Positions 10,448 through 22,139 of a DNA stretch of 64,000 nucleotides are shown here, piece after piece. The stretch spans positions 310,001-374,000 of the forward strand of contig JAUIMM010002293.1 in assembly GCA_031769625.1 (NCBI GenBank). The letters run 5' to 3'. Under the pieces are notes generated by a model. That model had not been told where the DNA came from. It did no database searches and saw only the letters and a list, made by a program, of their open reading frames with translations. The DNA comes from Taudactylus pleione (Eukaryota; Chordata; Amphibia; Anura; Myobatrachidae). The position numbers and the translations under genes were made by a program. Every line of letters starts with the position of its first letter. Position 1 is the stretch's first letter.

Positions 10448-12133
10448 TTAACTAACAAATTTTTTTTGAACATAGATAGAAAAAACAATAAATAAAAAAA
10501 ATAAAACGCCAGCAAAGTCCAAAGCACCTATTATGTTGGCAATGCTGGATTGTGCAATGGCCAAATCATGAAGAACCACCAGCTCCTCCCGGAGAAATCG
10601 AAAGAGCATCTGTGGATCTGTACAGTAGAAAAAGGTAAAAGTGTAATAAAACTCAAAATATGATTGTCAAACATTGAACAATTTAAGTTTATTATATGCC
10701 CTACAAAGTGTGTGGGACACAATGAAGTTGATGTATACACCAAAATTAAATTTACAAAAATAAAGGCAGGCACATTTGTAGGCCTAGCAAATGCAAAAAA
10801 TCAGGTCTTGTATTTTGTTCTAATGTATTAATGTTTTTTTTTGGGCCCCCCCCAAAAATAAACAAACAAAAACACCTAAACATTCTGAAAAAAATTGTGT
10901 TTCTGTGAACATATAAACATTGCCCAAAAGAAAAATATTATTCCACTTATTTCTATAGTTTAATATTTTTAACATATACATTTTATGGGCCATAAACATT
11001 GTCCACCATAAAGTATAGACTACTATTTAGAGGATACCACAGGGATTAAGGTTGAACATATGATGTTATTTTTTTTTTGGGGGGGGGGGGGTTTAGTTAA
11101 AATAAAAAGGAAAAAAGGGTTAACGGTTAAGTAGCCTTAAAGCCAACTCTATTGACATTTTTGACCTAGAAATGTTACCTAGAATTTACACCACAAAAAC
11201 ATATAGGAATAAATTACCTCCACATGCAACAAAGCCTTGAAAAAAAAAAAAAAAGGTAAAAAAAAAACATGTAGAACTACACAAAAACATCCTGTATGTA
11301 TGACGACAAATATATTTACAATAAAGTTTAACATAAAAAATTACCATATATCCATCCTTGGGAAGGAGATGCCTGCTCCTCCATCAGGGGTGGGGTCCCA
11401 AAATCATCTGCAGGTGGCATTATTTGGCCTGAAGATTCTGGGTTGGGAGGGGAAATTGGGGATGAGTGGGCAGGGGAGGGAGGACCATTTTGAGAGTTTT
11501 GGCCCAGGTAGGAAGGCAGACTTGTGGAGTATAGGGGTGGGGAGGGAGAGATGGGTTGGGAAGGGGACGGGTTAGAGGGGTATTTGCCACACCATTGCGG
11601 CTGCTATGCCGTGTCCGTCTCTGTCTACGATGATGCCCTAAGAAGGGAAAAATGTCAGTTCAAAATTTATTTGAAGCAATAACAATACAAACCAAACATA
11701 TTTAGATAACAGTTTATACCCAAATTAAAAAAAAACAACACTGAAAATAATACAAACTGACATTTAGGGAAATTAGTTTCCACAAACTGAACAATAGGTA
11801 CAACATACACTATAGCTTGTTTGAAAAATAGAATAAACACAAAAACAAGGAACAAATATACTAACAAAAAAACGCAAATGCATACTTACTCCGGCGTATT
11901 TGCGCCTGCAGACTCAACAAGACCAGAGGCGAACGCCGCCGGAGGTCCGACCACCATTGTTCTAATTGCACAATATTGTGCTGAAATCCAAGCGACCGCA
12001 GCCACTGTCGGACCAACGCATAGGCCTACCTTTTAATAGCATTAGTTATAGGGGGAGCAAGACTGCCCGGGCACCTGTCCTCCCCTTCAACAAGAACTAA
12101 CAGTTCTGCGCGAGTAAATGCCGCAGCTCTCAT
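10448..12133 (-). pseudogene. Three-exon Myb/SANT-like Harbinger partner gene, decayed
   Basis: Exon 1 (11890-12133) opens MRAAAFTRAELLVLVEGED, has one in-frame stop, and ends with LEQWWSDLRRRSPLVLLSLQ, the helix and WSDLRRR core of Myb/SANT-like domains of Harbinger elements. A GTAAGT donor follows at 11884-11889. Exon 2 (11345-11637) has a CCCTTCTTAG acceptor, a basic start (RQRRTRHSSRNG) and, after a frame change, a proline/serine-rich linker ending EEQASPSQGWIYG, with a GTAATT donor. Exon 3 (10448-10617) follows an acceptor TACTGTACAG and gives PQMLFRFLREELVVLHDLAI, likely a helical tail. The family carries the transposase to the nucleus and binds element ends. Confidence 0.72.
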
Positions 12134-12784
12134 GATGGCAATGGCAGGTTTTACAGTAAACCACAAATATAAATGGGTAACATGAAAAATGATTGGCTAA
12201 TAAAAAATACTAATTTACATATACTAATTTCGATTGGACAAAGCATTATTCATGTGACCACAACTCAAAATTAATAATAGCAACTTGGATTGGCTCTAGC
12301 CCTTTATGTGCGAATGGAACAAAAAATATGCAAAATTAATCAAACTAACATTCATAATGTTAATTTTAACATGCATTTAACAACAACACAACATTATTAA
12401 TCCAAAAACCGGGTTTAAAATATTTTTAATTAACAAACGCAATACCAGAAATACATCAGCATGAACTAAATGACATTTGAACAATAAAGTTTTAAAAACA
12501 ATTGAAAGGGAGTTTAAAAGCAAACAACACTTTAGAACACTAATTACATAATTGTCAACAAGCATAATTGTCGATAGCGCATGCAAACATGTGGGCATCA
12601 AGCGGCCGCAACCATCAGAAGAAAATTAACATACAGCGACAGACAACAACTGACAACGATCGACTCGATCGCTAGCTGCTATAACCCTTTAGCTAGAGGA
12701 GGTGCTTTGTTCATGTATGGGCGTCACTTTGGTTGCGACCAACCGGCCATGTGATTGCTTTTTTTTTCAGTTTCACAATTGTTT

Positions 12785-12937
12785 TGCGTACGACTGAGTG
12801 GCCGCTTACGACCAACTCTGAATGAGGTCCTCTGTCCTGAAGAGAGGTCCTGGGTCTTTTCAGAGGATGTTCATGCTCCTCTACTTATCAAGAAATTACA
12901 CATCAAGTTCCCAAAAGCATCCGGAGGCAGCTTCTAA
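12785..12937 (+). pseudogene. Gypsy pol C-terminal scrap
   Basis: The frame reads CPEERSWVFSEDVHAPLLI and ends KASGGSF-stop. The EERSWV...DVHAPLL pattern is the tail after the integrase of vertebrate Gypsy polyproteins. It is followed at once by a purine tract and an LTR start, which fits the 3' end of an element. Everything upstream is missing. Confidence 0.72.
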
Positions 12938-12993
12938 AGGAGGGGTACTGTCACAAAGCAGCAGCAATCAGGTCTCCCCAGCTGCACTCTGTC
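12936..12993 (+). repeat. Polypurine tract and LTR start (Gypsy)
   Basis: AAAGGAGGGG is followed by TAC and then TGTCAC at 12949, the same junction seen in reverse near 6016. About 45 bp of LTR remain before a CAGTGGCGTAACTAGG terminus begins at 12994. Confidence 0.7.
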
Positions 12994-13400
12994 CAGTGGC
13001 GTAACTAGGGCAGGGCCACTGAGGCTTGTGCCCTGGGCACCGTGGGACCAGCGGCGTGGGGGGCACCGGCCCTGGCCACGGTACTGGCCCGTCCTAGTTA
13101 GCCAGTGTAGTGCCAACCGCAGTTAGTGCGGTCAGCATTACACATTTACTCAGGACCGCCGAGCGCCATCCTGTGCTGCACAGCCACGCCCCTTCAATCC
13201 CCCTGAGCGCTTACCCAATAGCACCAGACGAAGAGTGGGAGGCGGGCTCAGGCTAGTCAGTGCAGTTACACACACATCACCGCCAACGCAGCGGTGATGT
13301 GTGTGTTTCAGCAGCCATTGAGAGTCAGACAGACTCTCATTGGCTGCTGCTGCATCCACTGCAAGAGCCGGGCAGGAGACACTCATGAGCTCCACCTTCC
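12994..13400. mobile_element. hAT-type MITE start with nested palindromes
   Basis: It begins CAGTGGCGTAACTAGGG, a common hAT terminus. A near-complement, CCTAGTTAGCCAGTG, lies at 13093-13106, and two larger palindromes follow: CACACACATCACCGC with GCGGTGATGTGTGTG (about 13267-13303) and CAGCAGCCATTGAGAGTC with GACTCTCATTGGCTGCTG (about 13309-13352). No target duplication was found, so the right boundary is uncertain. Confidence 0.42.
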
Positions 13401-14226
13401 GGCTCCTGCAATGGGTTTTGGGAAAGACATCACGACATCTCTCCCATAATGCAGAGCGCGTCTGCCCGGGAAGACCGAGGTGTGCGCAGCGGAGGGAGCA
13501 GGAGCCGGAGTGGGGATTCAGGTTTTACTTGAGTATCCCCCCCAGTAGTAGTTCCCCCCAAAACACAGTTTAGAATAGAAGACAAACAGTGATTGCATGA
13601 GAACGGTGAGGGTTAAACTTCAAGTCTGGTTGCTGGCTTAGGTAACACCATGTGACTTAGTTTGCCCTAATAGGATAGGTGTGTGTGTTTTAACTTGGAA
13701 TGTGAGGCTATGTGGGCTGAGACAAAGCCTCTTTTGTTCCTGTCTTCCCACCCTCCCTTCCTATGTGGATTCAGTGGGATTGTCTGAGTTGGCTGTTTAC
13801 TGTGGCTGGAAAGAACGGCAGGTCACCGCTTGGGGTGCAAATATCTTTCAGTTTGTAGTATTATAGTCTTTGGGTGTGCTCACCCTCTTTGACTTGTTAA
13901 GTTCGCTGGATCCCCCTGCCGGGGATAGTGTCATCACCCTTCCAGGTAGGTAGTCATGTTAGAGCATTGAGTGGATACCTTTTAGTTGACAATTGTTTAA
14001 GTTACCGGTTGCTCTGCACCTTAGGTGGTGTCTGCTGGCATGCATGTCTGTGGCTGGTGTAAGCTGTATGTTGCCGTCCTTTCTTTCTTTGCCACCATAT
14101 CTCCAATCAGTTTAGATTAATACTCATTAGATCATTTTAATAAATTGCTAACTAATTATTGCGCCAAATCTCATGTCTCCGAGGTTTTATTCATATAGTT
14201 TATTAAGAAGGTGTTTTGTCGCATGG
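13401..14226. other. Unassigned sequence, no gene
   Basis: A G/C-rich segment to about 13570 is followed by mixed sequence with an AATAAA near 14137. It could be an old LTR or host spacer. None of the short open frames resembles a known protein. Confidence 0.35.
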
Positions 14227-14252
14227 TGGGCCTGATTCAGAGCCGGACGCTA
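14227..14252. repeat. MITE terminus scrap (GGGCCTGATTCAGAG)
   Basis: GGGCCTGATTCAGAGCCGGA is the reverse complement of the right end of the MITE at 35941-36480. Only the terminus is present. Confidence 0.7.
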
Positions 14253-14586
14253 TTTGCGAACGGTCGATGTGTTCTGGGCCCAAGTTCTTGACCCGACAAA
14301 ATAAATAAAAATTTGTGTCTTTTGTCTTTTGTTTTTCTGTGTGTGCGTGTTAGGCTTAGCCGCACAAGATACAGCAACACAGGTTGCAACCTAGTGCTGC
14401 CCAACTCCAGTCGTCATCAATCTGTGCTATGGGCCCAAGTTCTGGACCTGAAAAAAAAAATAAAACAAATAGTGTCTTTTCTCTATTTTTTTACTGTGAG
14501 CGCATGACTGCACATGTGTGAATTTTGTAACTGCCCCTTTGCTACACTATTGGTGCTTGTGACACTACTTCAATACCGCAGAAAAT

Positions 14587-17176
14587 ATGGAGGACTGTCA
14601 CATTACAGGAGAGCAAGGCCAAGAACCATGTGCTGTAGTGGCCACCAGCAATCATCACAATGATGCAGGCCATCAACTTCCTCATCCTCTATGAAGACCC
14701 ATGCCCCAGGGCTTAAGTCATGCCATGGATATGGTAAAGCTACTTTTACCATAGTAAAGGAAAAAAAATCAAAAAGGCAAGTAGCCATTCACTACACGAA
14801 GTGGCAAGGAAAGGATAAGGCCTTGGCCTTTATTTATGATGACTGCTGGTTCTGATAGCCCTTCTGCTTGTAGAAGTAGTGGTGGTGGTACCATTAAAAA
14901 ATTGACAGTTGTTAAGAAGAGTAAGACAGGTCCGGAAAAACCAACTGTGTGCCCTGAGAAATCGAAATCACAAATCCCCGAGGAGAGTGCAAGTGTGTCT
15001 CCTCCAAGTTCCAACATTTGTGTTCCCTCTGTAAGTGTGGGGAAGGGCAGTCAACATTTTGCAGACGCAGTCAGTGAGGATGCTTCTGTGGAATTGCACA
15101 TGGAGGAGGAGAATATTTTGGTAGTAAAAGGTGCTAAGGATGATGAGGATGTTGATGATGAAGATGTTGGTGATGAGGATGTTGATGCCGAGGATGTACT
15201 TTGTGTAAGTAAGGCAGCAGCTATTGCCCATGGATTGAAAAAGCCAAAGCCCATTGTTGTCATGCCGAGGCAAAAGACAAAAAAATCCACTTCTCACGTG
15301 TGGAATTATTTCCACCCCAATCCGGACAACAGTTGTCAAGCCATCTATAACCATTGCCAAGCAAGAGTGAGTAGAGGGAGGGACCTAAACCACCTAGGAA
15401 CCTCCTCCTTGTTACATCACTTGGAGCACATTCATCAAATATCAGTGCATGTCGCCAAGTTCCAAAACTCAAAACATAACAAGTCCTGTGTCACCTACCT
15501 GCTCCCTCTCTGTTAGATCCAAGCGCCTTCGATCTACACCACCAACAACTGCACCATCAACATCCTCATTCGTCATCGGCAGAAGTCCTGTTGCATCCAA
15601 TATTGTAATTCAAAGCATGATTGACTCCTCTCCTATCCGTGATTCCTCTGAAGTTTCCTTGATGCTGCTATTACTGTGAGTGGATCTTCATCCCAGAAGG
15701 GGACCAGGAGGAAGACTACTTGTAGTGTATCCTCCAAAAAGCAATTAACTGTTAAACAATCGTTTGCAAGGGCAAACAAGTATGACAGCAATCACCATTG
15801 CACAGCGGATTACTGACACCATAACAGCTATGCTGGTATTAGATGTGCGTCCTGTATCCACCATTACTGCAGTGGGTTTTCAACAGTTAATTCAGGTCCT
15901 GTGTCCTCGCTACCAGATCCCTTCTAGATTCCACTTCACTAGAACAGCAATTCCACAACTGTACAAGGACATTAAAAAAAACCTTATTAATGTCCTCAGA
16001 AATGCCGTTGTACACACTGTCCACTTGACCACTGATATGTGGACAAGTGGGACAGGGCAAACTAAGGATTACGTGACTGTGACAGCCCATTGGGTAGATG
16101 TATTGCCTACAACAGCAGCAGCAACATCTACCAAAAGACAGCTGATACATAGGCAGGCTACTCTTTGTATAACTGGTTTCACTAAGAGGCATACTGCTGA
16201 GAACCTCTTAGAAAAACTCATGGAAATAATTGCTAAATGGCTTAACCCACTTGGACTCTCCTCAGGATTTGTGATTTCGGACAATGCCACCAATATTGTG
16301 AGAGCATTACATGTGGGCGAATTCCAACAGGTCCCATGTTTTGCTTACACAATTAATTTGGTGGTGCAACATTTTTTTTAAAATGACAGGGGTGTGCAGG
16401 AGATGCTCTCTGTGGCCCGCAAAATATCTGGACATTTTAGACATTCGGCATCCGCTTGTCAAAGATTGCATGACCAGCAGGTACTGTTAAATTTGCCCTG
16501 CCATCAGCTGAAGCAAGAGGTAGTAACTCGGTGGAATTCTACCCTCTATATGCTTCAGCGGATGGAGGAACAGAAAAAGGCCATCCAGGGCTATACAACA
16601 GCCTATGACATAGGCTGTGGAGTGGGAATGCACCTTACTCAAGCACAGTGGAGAATAATTTCCATGTTGTGCAAGGTTCTCAAACCCTTTGAACTTGCCA
16701 CACGTGAAGTTAGTTCCGACACTGCCAGCTTGAGTCAGGTCATTCCCCTTATCAGACCTTTGCAAAAACAGCTGGAGATACTGAAGGAGGAGCTGAAATG
16801 GAGTGATTGCGCAAGGTATGGTGGACTGGTGGACCAAACCCTTGATTTACTTCACCAGGATCCAAGAGTCAACAATCTACTGAAATATGAAAAATATATT
16901 TTGGCGACCATTCTGCACCCTAGGTTTAGGTCCTGCCTTGTGAGTTTTTTTCAAACAGACCAAAATCTAAAACTATGCAAAGAGCTGTTGGTAAAATAAT
17001 TGTCAGCTGCAGCCGCACGTTAAACGCCACCATCTCCTCTTCCTGGAAAAAACTTGCCCACCCTCCACTGTGTACTCTGAAAAAGTATTGTGGATTCCAG
17101 CGGGGATGAATTTATGTTGTGTGAAGAAGAGGATGCACACACTGATGGGGATGACGAGGATGATGTCAACTTATAA
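14587..17176 (+). pseudogene. hAT transposase with BED finger, decayed
   Basis: The start at 14587 (MEDCHITGEQGQEP) matches the MEDQTF start of the better copy at 46473-49586. Stops follow at about 14680-14780. The BED finger (SHVWNYFHPNPDN...HLEHIH, 15290-15435) has lost a zinc ligand: AIYNHC where the other copy has AICTIC. Core blocks are LTTDMWTSGTGQTKDY (about 16025) and GFVISDNATNIVRAL (about 16265), holding the first two catalytic aspartates. A TAA at 16379 and shifts near 15515-15760 break the frame. Near 17035-17095 the dimerisation region is deleted: only PPSTVYSE-like codons remain before VDSSGDEFMLCEEEDAHTD. Confidence 0.9.
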
Positions 17177-17254
17177 TGTAAAGCCAGTTTGTGTATGGGA
17201 TCATTTTCATTTCCATGTCCAATGCACATTGGCAGCTTGTTTGATGGGGGTCCA

Positions 17255-17314
17255 AACAAACCAATAATTTCAGCCACAATTGGCAGTTCTTGTCGCTGAA
17301 ATTATTGGTTTGTT
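17255..17314 (+). other. Inverted-repeat hairpin beyond the transposase stop
   Basis: The arm AACAAACCAATAATTTCAGC (17255-17274) pairs perfectly with GCTGAAATTATTGGTTTGTT (17295-17314) across a 20-base loop. The same structure occurs at the same place in the copies at 20346, 25133 and 46357, with a paired base change. It may be an RNA 3' structure or a protein-binding palindrome; this is inference. Confidence 0.85.
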
Positions 17315-17454
17315 AAACTGTGAATGTTCTGTTTCGTATACAACATAAGGGTGGGTGGGAGGGCCCAAGAACTATTCCATCTTGCACCTTTTTCCTTTCC
17401 ATTATGTGCTGGTTGGGACATTGCTGCCTGACATTTTAAATTAATGTTATGGTT

Positions 17455-17735
17455 GGTTTAGGAACCAATAAATTGTTTTTTAATTTATTTCATATCAATT
17501 TTACAGCCAGGGGCTGCACCAATGAATTGTTTTTTTAATTAATTTATTATCAATGTTACAGCCAGGGGCTGAACCAATGAATTTCTTTTCATTATTAATT
17601 ATTCATCCCGGGGCTGCACCAATTAATTGTTTTTAAATTTATTTAATATCAATTTTACAGCCAGGGGCTGCACCAATGAATTGTTTTTTAATTAATTTAT
17701 TGTCAATTTTACAGCCAGGGGCTGCACCAACTATA
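17455..17735. repeat. Tandem repeat, about 60-bp unit, in the hAT 3' region
   Basis: TTACAGCCAGGGGCTGCACC followed by AATGAATTG and a T-rich run recurs about five times, with one variant unit. It lies between the transposase stop and the element end. The core CAGCC...GGCTG is a short palindrome. Confidence 0.8.
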
Positions 17736-18363
17736 AACTATCATTTCTTCAATACTCAAGGGTATCCCAACCATCATCTTTGCATAGACCTCAACTCTAT
17801 TAATAATTACATCAATCAGTTTTGAGCCAGCAAGCAGGATGCAACCTTTTGACCCTTTATCTAGATGAAAAAAATCAATATTGTAATCTGTGAGGTGGTC
17901 AAAATTGACTGGAAATGACTGGAAATATATGTTATTGAGGTTATTAATACTGTAGGAACAAAAAAAGAACCATTTTATGTGATTTTAGCTATTTTTTTTT
18001 ATTTTTTAAGAAAAAATCCAGATCCAAAACCAAAACCCGAAAACAAAACACAAAGGTGAGGTTTTGGCAAAAACCAATCCAGATCCAAAACAAAACAAGT
18101 GGGTCGGCGTACATCCCTAATTTAGACCCTGCAAACCGACAGTGATGTCCAGTGGTAGCCAAACACAATTCTTAGTAAATTTAACCCACAAGGTGAGTTC
18201 CATTATTGTATTGGTATTAAAACAGTGATGCTAATTTAATGGCAGACACAAGTCGTATTTTTTTACTGCTTTCTGAGCTCCAGGAATTCCCAAACAACTC
18301 AGCCATATAGTACTGCATCTTGGGACAAGAACCCACAGACATTTATTGGTGTAGGAACATAAA

Positions 18364-19514
18364 GGGCCATATTCAATTAGGTGCGAAAAGTCAGTTTCTG
18401 CCAAAAAGTTTCGCCGGTGACGTCATTTTGCCAGGCATAAACTCTTCCCCGTATTCAAGTCCAGAAGACTTTCGCAGGTGCGGAAACTTAATGCATTGGA
18501 ATAGGCGAAAAAAATTCACCTGTGAAACCTGTCGGAAAAAAGTGCAGAATTGGGGTTTTGGGGTGTAAACTTGCGGGAACCACCCAGCACACTTGGGACA
18601 GTCCCCCAAATGTAAACTGTATCAAACAAAAAGTTTTAAAAAAATTATGAACACTCCAAAAAAGTACTTTCATTTTGGGGCAAAAAAAAATCAAAGTTGG
18701 GGGACAAACTTAAAAACTAGCGAAATAGACTTCAAGGGGGTCCCCAAGTATGCCCCAAGGTGTTTTTAACATTGCAGGTACTTGCGGCAGGTGGTTTATT
18801 TTAAAACTTCACTTTAGCAACTTGTACCCCAAATTTGCTTGGACTAGATATTTTCTTTAAAAAAATGTGCTAAATACGATTCTTCACCACTTCTGCAAAG
18901 ACGCTAAATAACAGCTACTGAGATCATTTAAGTACCCCAAATACCTTCAGCAGGGCTATTCGGGGGAATCTATAGTGATCCCCAAAGTCAGTGCATCTTT
19001 TGGGGGTGTCAGGCTGATTTCCACAAATCTGACAGGACTTTCCACTGGTTTCGAATTTGCTGGGTTCTGTTTTCGCCAATTTGGAATTGAATACGGGATA
19101 AGTGGGGACAAGAATGATACTTTTCTGTATGCAAAACCTAGGCAGCGGGACCAGGCCCGCCAAGAGCAGCGGCGGGCCCAGTTAACAGGGGGTGCGGCCT
19201 AATCACGGGAGGAGTGGCCACGCCCCCTTCGGGGAAAAAAAAGAGATTTTCAGCGCCGCAAAGCACTGGCGAGGAGGGGCGCTCTGAGAGCCCTCAGCCC
19301 AGCGCAAATCCAGGGGGGGCATGATCAGTGTGATCGCTCCCCCCCACAGGCATAGGAGACGCTGTGTGCTGGGCTGCTGTGAGGGAGGGGGGGCGGCGTC
19401 AGACCCAGTCCCCCGCCGGGCCCCTCAGGAAGCCCGAGCCGGGGTAATTTGTACCCGCTCCCCCCCACTCGGCACCCCTGAGCGGGACTTTTCGCACCTA
19501 ATTGAATACGGGAC
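18364..19514. mobile_element. Non-autonomous inverted-repeat element
   Basis: The ends GGGCCATATTCAATTAGGTG and TTTTCGCACCTAATTGAATA...GGGAC are inverted copies of about 26 bp. TAAA flanks both sides (18360-18363 and 19515-19518), suggesting a 4-bp target duplication, as in TTAA-targeting superfamilies. A G/C-rich block (19140-19490) inside looks like a nested insertion. No coding sequence is present. Confidence 0.7.
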
Positions 19515-20465
19515 TAAATGTGAATCGTCAGCAATAAAACAATATTTAAGAAATTGCATTTCCCAACTATAGAAGTTTTCCTGTATAATTCCATATACAG
19601 GTTGAATCTCTCATTTCTAAAGTGCTTGGCACCAGAAGTATTTTGGATATTAGATTTTTCCATATTTTGGAATATTAGCATATCATAATGAGATGTCTTG
19701 GGAATGGGACCCAAGACTAAACACAGAGTGCATTAATGTTTCATATACACCTTATACACACAGCCTGCAGGTAATTTTATACATTATCTTTAATCATTTT
19801 GTACATCAATCAAAGTTTGTATACATACTAGGGGTGTGCACCGGCCACTTTTCGTGTTTTGTGTTTTGGTTTTGGATCTGGATCTTTCTTCGTGTTTTGG
19901 ATCTGGATTGGTTTTGCCAAAACCACCCTTCCGTGTTTTGGGTTCTGGGTTTTGTGTTTTGGATCTGTATTTTTTTTAAAAAAAGCATAAAAACAGCTAA
20001 AATCACAGAATTTGTAGGTTTTTCTGCTCCTATGCTATTATTAACCTCAATAACCTTAATTTCCACTCATTTCCAGTCTATTCTGAATACCTCACACCTC
20101 ACAATAGTGTTTTTATGTCCAAAAGGTTGCACCGAGGTAGCTGGATGACTATGCTAAGCGACACGAGTGGGCGGCACAAACACGTGACCCATCTAGGCGT
20201 GAAACTGCAGTGGCAGACAGGATGGCATTGAAAAACTAGGCCCCAAACTGTACATAATGCAAAGAAAAAAAAGAGGTGCAAGATGGAATTGTCCTTGGGC
20301 CCTCCCACCCACCCTTATGTTGTATAAACAGGACATGCACACTTTAACAAACCAATCATTTCAGCGCCAGGGTCTGCCACACAACTGTGGCTGAAATGAT
20401 TGGTTCGTTTGGGCCCCCACAAAACAAGCTGGCAATTAATCTGTCCCTGCACAAACTGGCTCAAC

Positions 20466-22050
20466 GGAGGCAAGAAGTCGTCCTCATCCTCCTCATCCAC
20501 AGATTCCTCACCCTCTTCAGTGTTATGTACATCCTCATCCTCACAGAGTATTAATTCGTCCCTGCTGGAACCACAGGTCCCTCTGTACGTTCTGGAGGCT
20601 GGTCTCCCTGGAAGAGTTGATCATTCATTTTATGAACATCATCTTCTCCACATTTTGTGGAAGCAACCTCCTACGCCTTTCGCTAACAAGGTTCCCGGCT
20701 GCACTAAACACTCTTTCGGAGTACACACTGGAGGGGGGGCAACTCAGGTAAAATAGAGCCAGTTTGTACAGGGACCTCCAAATTGCTTCTTTTTCCTGCC
20801 AGTACAGGTACGGACTGTCTGACATGCCTACTTGGATGCTGTCACCGATGTAATCCTTTAACAGACAGACGCACGCTTGTCGCTGCTGCTTTGAGGATTC
20901 AAGTGCGGCTACAGCCCACACAATTCACAAAGACAGAAAAAAAAAAAGAATATTTTTATTGTTTGTGGAGCACACTTTGAGGGTTACACCACCCTCTAAC
21001 AGACAGACGCACGCTTGTCGCTGCTGCTTTGAGGATGCAAGTGCGGCTACAGCCCACACAATTCACAAAGACCGAAAAAAAAAGAACAATATTTTAATTG
21101 TTTGTGTAGCACACTTTGAGGGTGTCACCACCCTTTAACAGACAGACGCACGCTTGTCGCAGCTGCTTTAAGGATGCAGGTGCGGCTACAGCCCACACAA
21201 TTCACAAAGACAGAAAAAAGAACAATATTTTAATTGTTTGTGTAGCACACTTTGAGGGTGTCACCACCCTTTAACAGACAGACGCACGCTTGTCGCTGCT
21301 GCTTTAAGGATGCCGGTGCGGCTACAGCCCACACAATTCACAAAGACAGAAAAAAGAAGAATATTTTTATTGTTTGTGTAGCACACTTTGAGGGTGTCAC
21401 CACCCTTTAACAGACAGACGCACGCTTGTCACTGCTGCTTTGAGGATGCAAGTGCGGCTACATCGCACACAAGTCACAAACACATTAAAAAAATAGTTTT
21501 TTATTTTTTGGAGCACTTCGTGAGTTACACCACCCTTTAACAGACAGACGCACGCTTGTCGCTGCTGCTTTAAGGATGCAGGTGCGGCTACAGCCCACAC
21601 ATTTCACAAAGACAGAAAAAAAAAGAACAATATTTTAATTGTTTGTGTAGCACACTTTGAGGGTGTCACCACCCTTTAACAGACAGACGCACGCTTGTCG
21701 CTGCTGCTTTGAGGATGCAGGTGGAATCTAGACGGGATTTGGAACCGAGGACACACTACCTCCATCAATTGTCTAAATCCCACTGCACTAATTTCGGATA
21801 CCGGACGCACGTCTAACACCAACATAGCAGTCAAGGCCTCAGTTATACGTTTTGCTTCAGGATGACTGCTGTCGTACTTCATCCTCATCGCTAGGGACTG
21901 TTGGAGGGTCAATTGTTTAGTAAAAGTAGTGATGTTCCTACTTCCTCTCTGGGATGATGAACAACTCCCAGCAGCAGCAACAGCACTAGTAGGAAGTGGT
22001 TCTTGATCTTTCCCTATTTTATTTTTATCAGAGAAAGTTTGGTCCTCCAT
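20466..22050 (-). pseudogene. Transposase remnant with core replaced by satellite (copy 1)
   Basis: The N-terminal piece (21718-22050) starts MEDQTFSDKNKIGKDQEPL and jumps to sequence equivalent to residue about 382 of the copy-3 protein, then stops matching after IPSRFH (about residue 467). Satellite B follows. The C-terminal piece (20466-20866) resumes at YIGDSIQVGMSDSPYLYW (about residue 907) and includes LALFYLSCPPSSVYSERVF, the hAT dimerisation signature. The BED finger and both catalytic aspartates are gone. A 7-base loss near 20575 shifts the tail and the original stop is lost. Confidence 0.9.
20866..21720. repeat. Satellite B array, about 6 monomers of 130-140 bp (copy 1)
   Basis: TTAACAGACAGACGCACGCT marks monomers at about 20867, 20997, 21135, 21271, 21406, 21537 and 21677. 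Each monomer has GGATGCAGGTGCGGCTACAG, a poly-A run and GAGGGTGTCACCACCC. It is visibly related to satellite A but lacks the CCAGCCGGCCCTTTACTTAT segment. It sits where the transposase core should be. Confidence 0.92.
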
Positions 22051-22139
22051 TTATGTTATATTGATATATATACGTGCGGCTAAAGCGCACACAAACACAG
22101 AAAATATTTTTTTATTTTTGCTGGAGAGTAGTGCACTTT

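Larger units (their letters stand above)
8790..12760. mobile_element. PIF/Harbinger DNA transposon, dead, two convergent genes
   Basis: A plus-strand transposase relic (8850-9560) faces a minus-strand Myb/SANT-like gene relic (10448-12133). This pair is the defining gene content of vertebrate Harbinger elements. An AATAAA follows the transposase at about 9929. The A/T-rich DNA between the genes (9570-10447) and beyond the Myb gene (12134-12784) has no other gene. I could not identify the terminal inverted repeats, so the edges are approximate. Confidence 0.7.
14253..18119 (+). mobile_element. Older hAT element with plus-strand transposase
   Basis: Transposase (14587-17176), a hairpin (17255-17314), a repeat block and the element terminus follow in order. 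The terminus is CCAGATCCAAAACCAAAACC-like sequence ending GGGTCGGCGTACATCCCTA at 18119, the inverse of the left end of the copies at 19829, 24614 and 45838. The promoter-side terminus is not visible; the MITE scrap at 14227 marks where it is lost. Confidence 0.82.

Noticed and set aside
12994..13106. A complete 113-bp hAT MITE
   Set aside because: The right end CCTAGTTAGCCAGTG is imperfect and the flanking 8-mers do not match, so I list only the left terminus with an open right boundary.
14836..16999. A host ZBED-type gene
   Set aside because: The frames are a hAT transposase with stops, shifts and a deleted dimerisation region, followed by an element terminus at 18119. Nothing suggests domestication.
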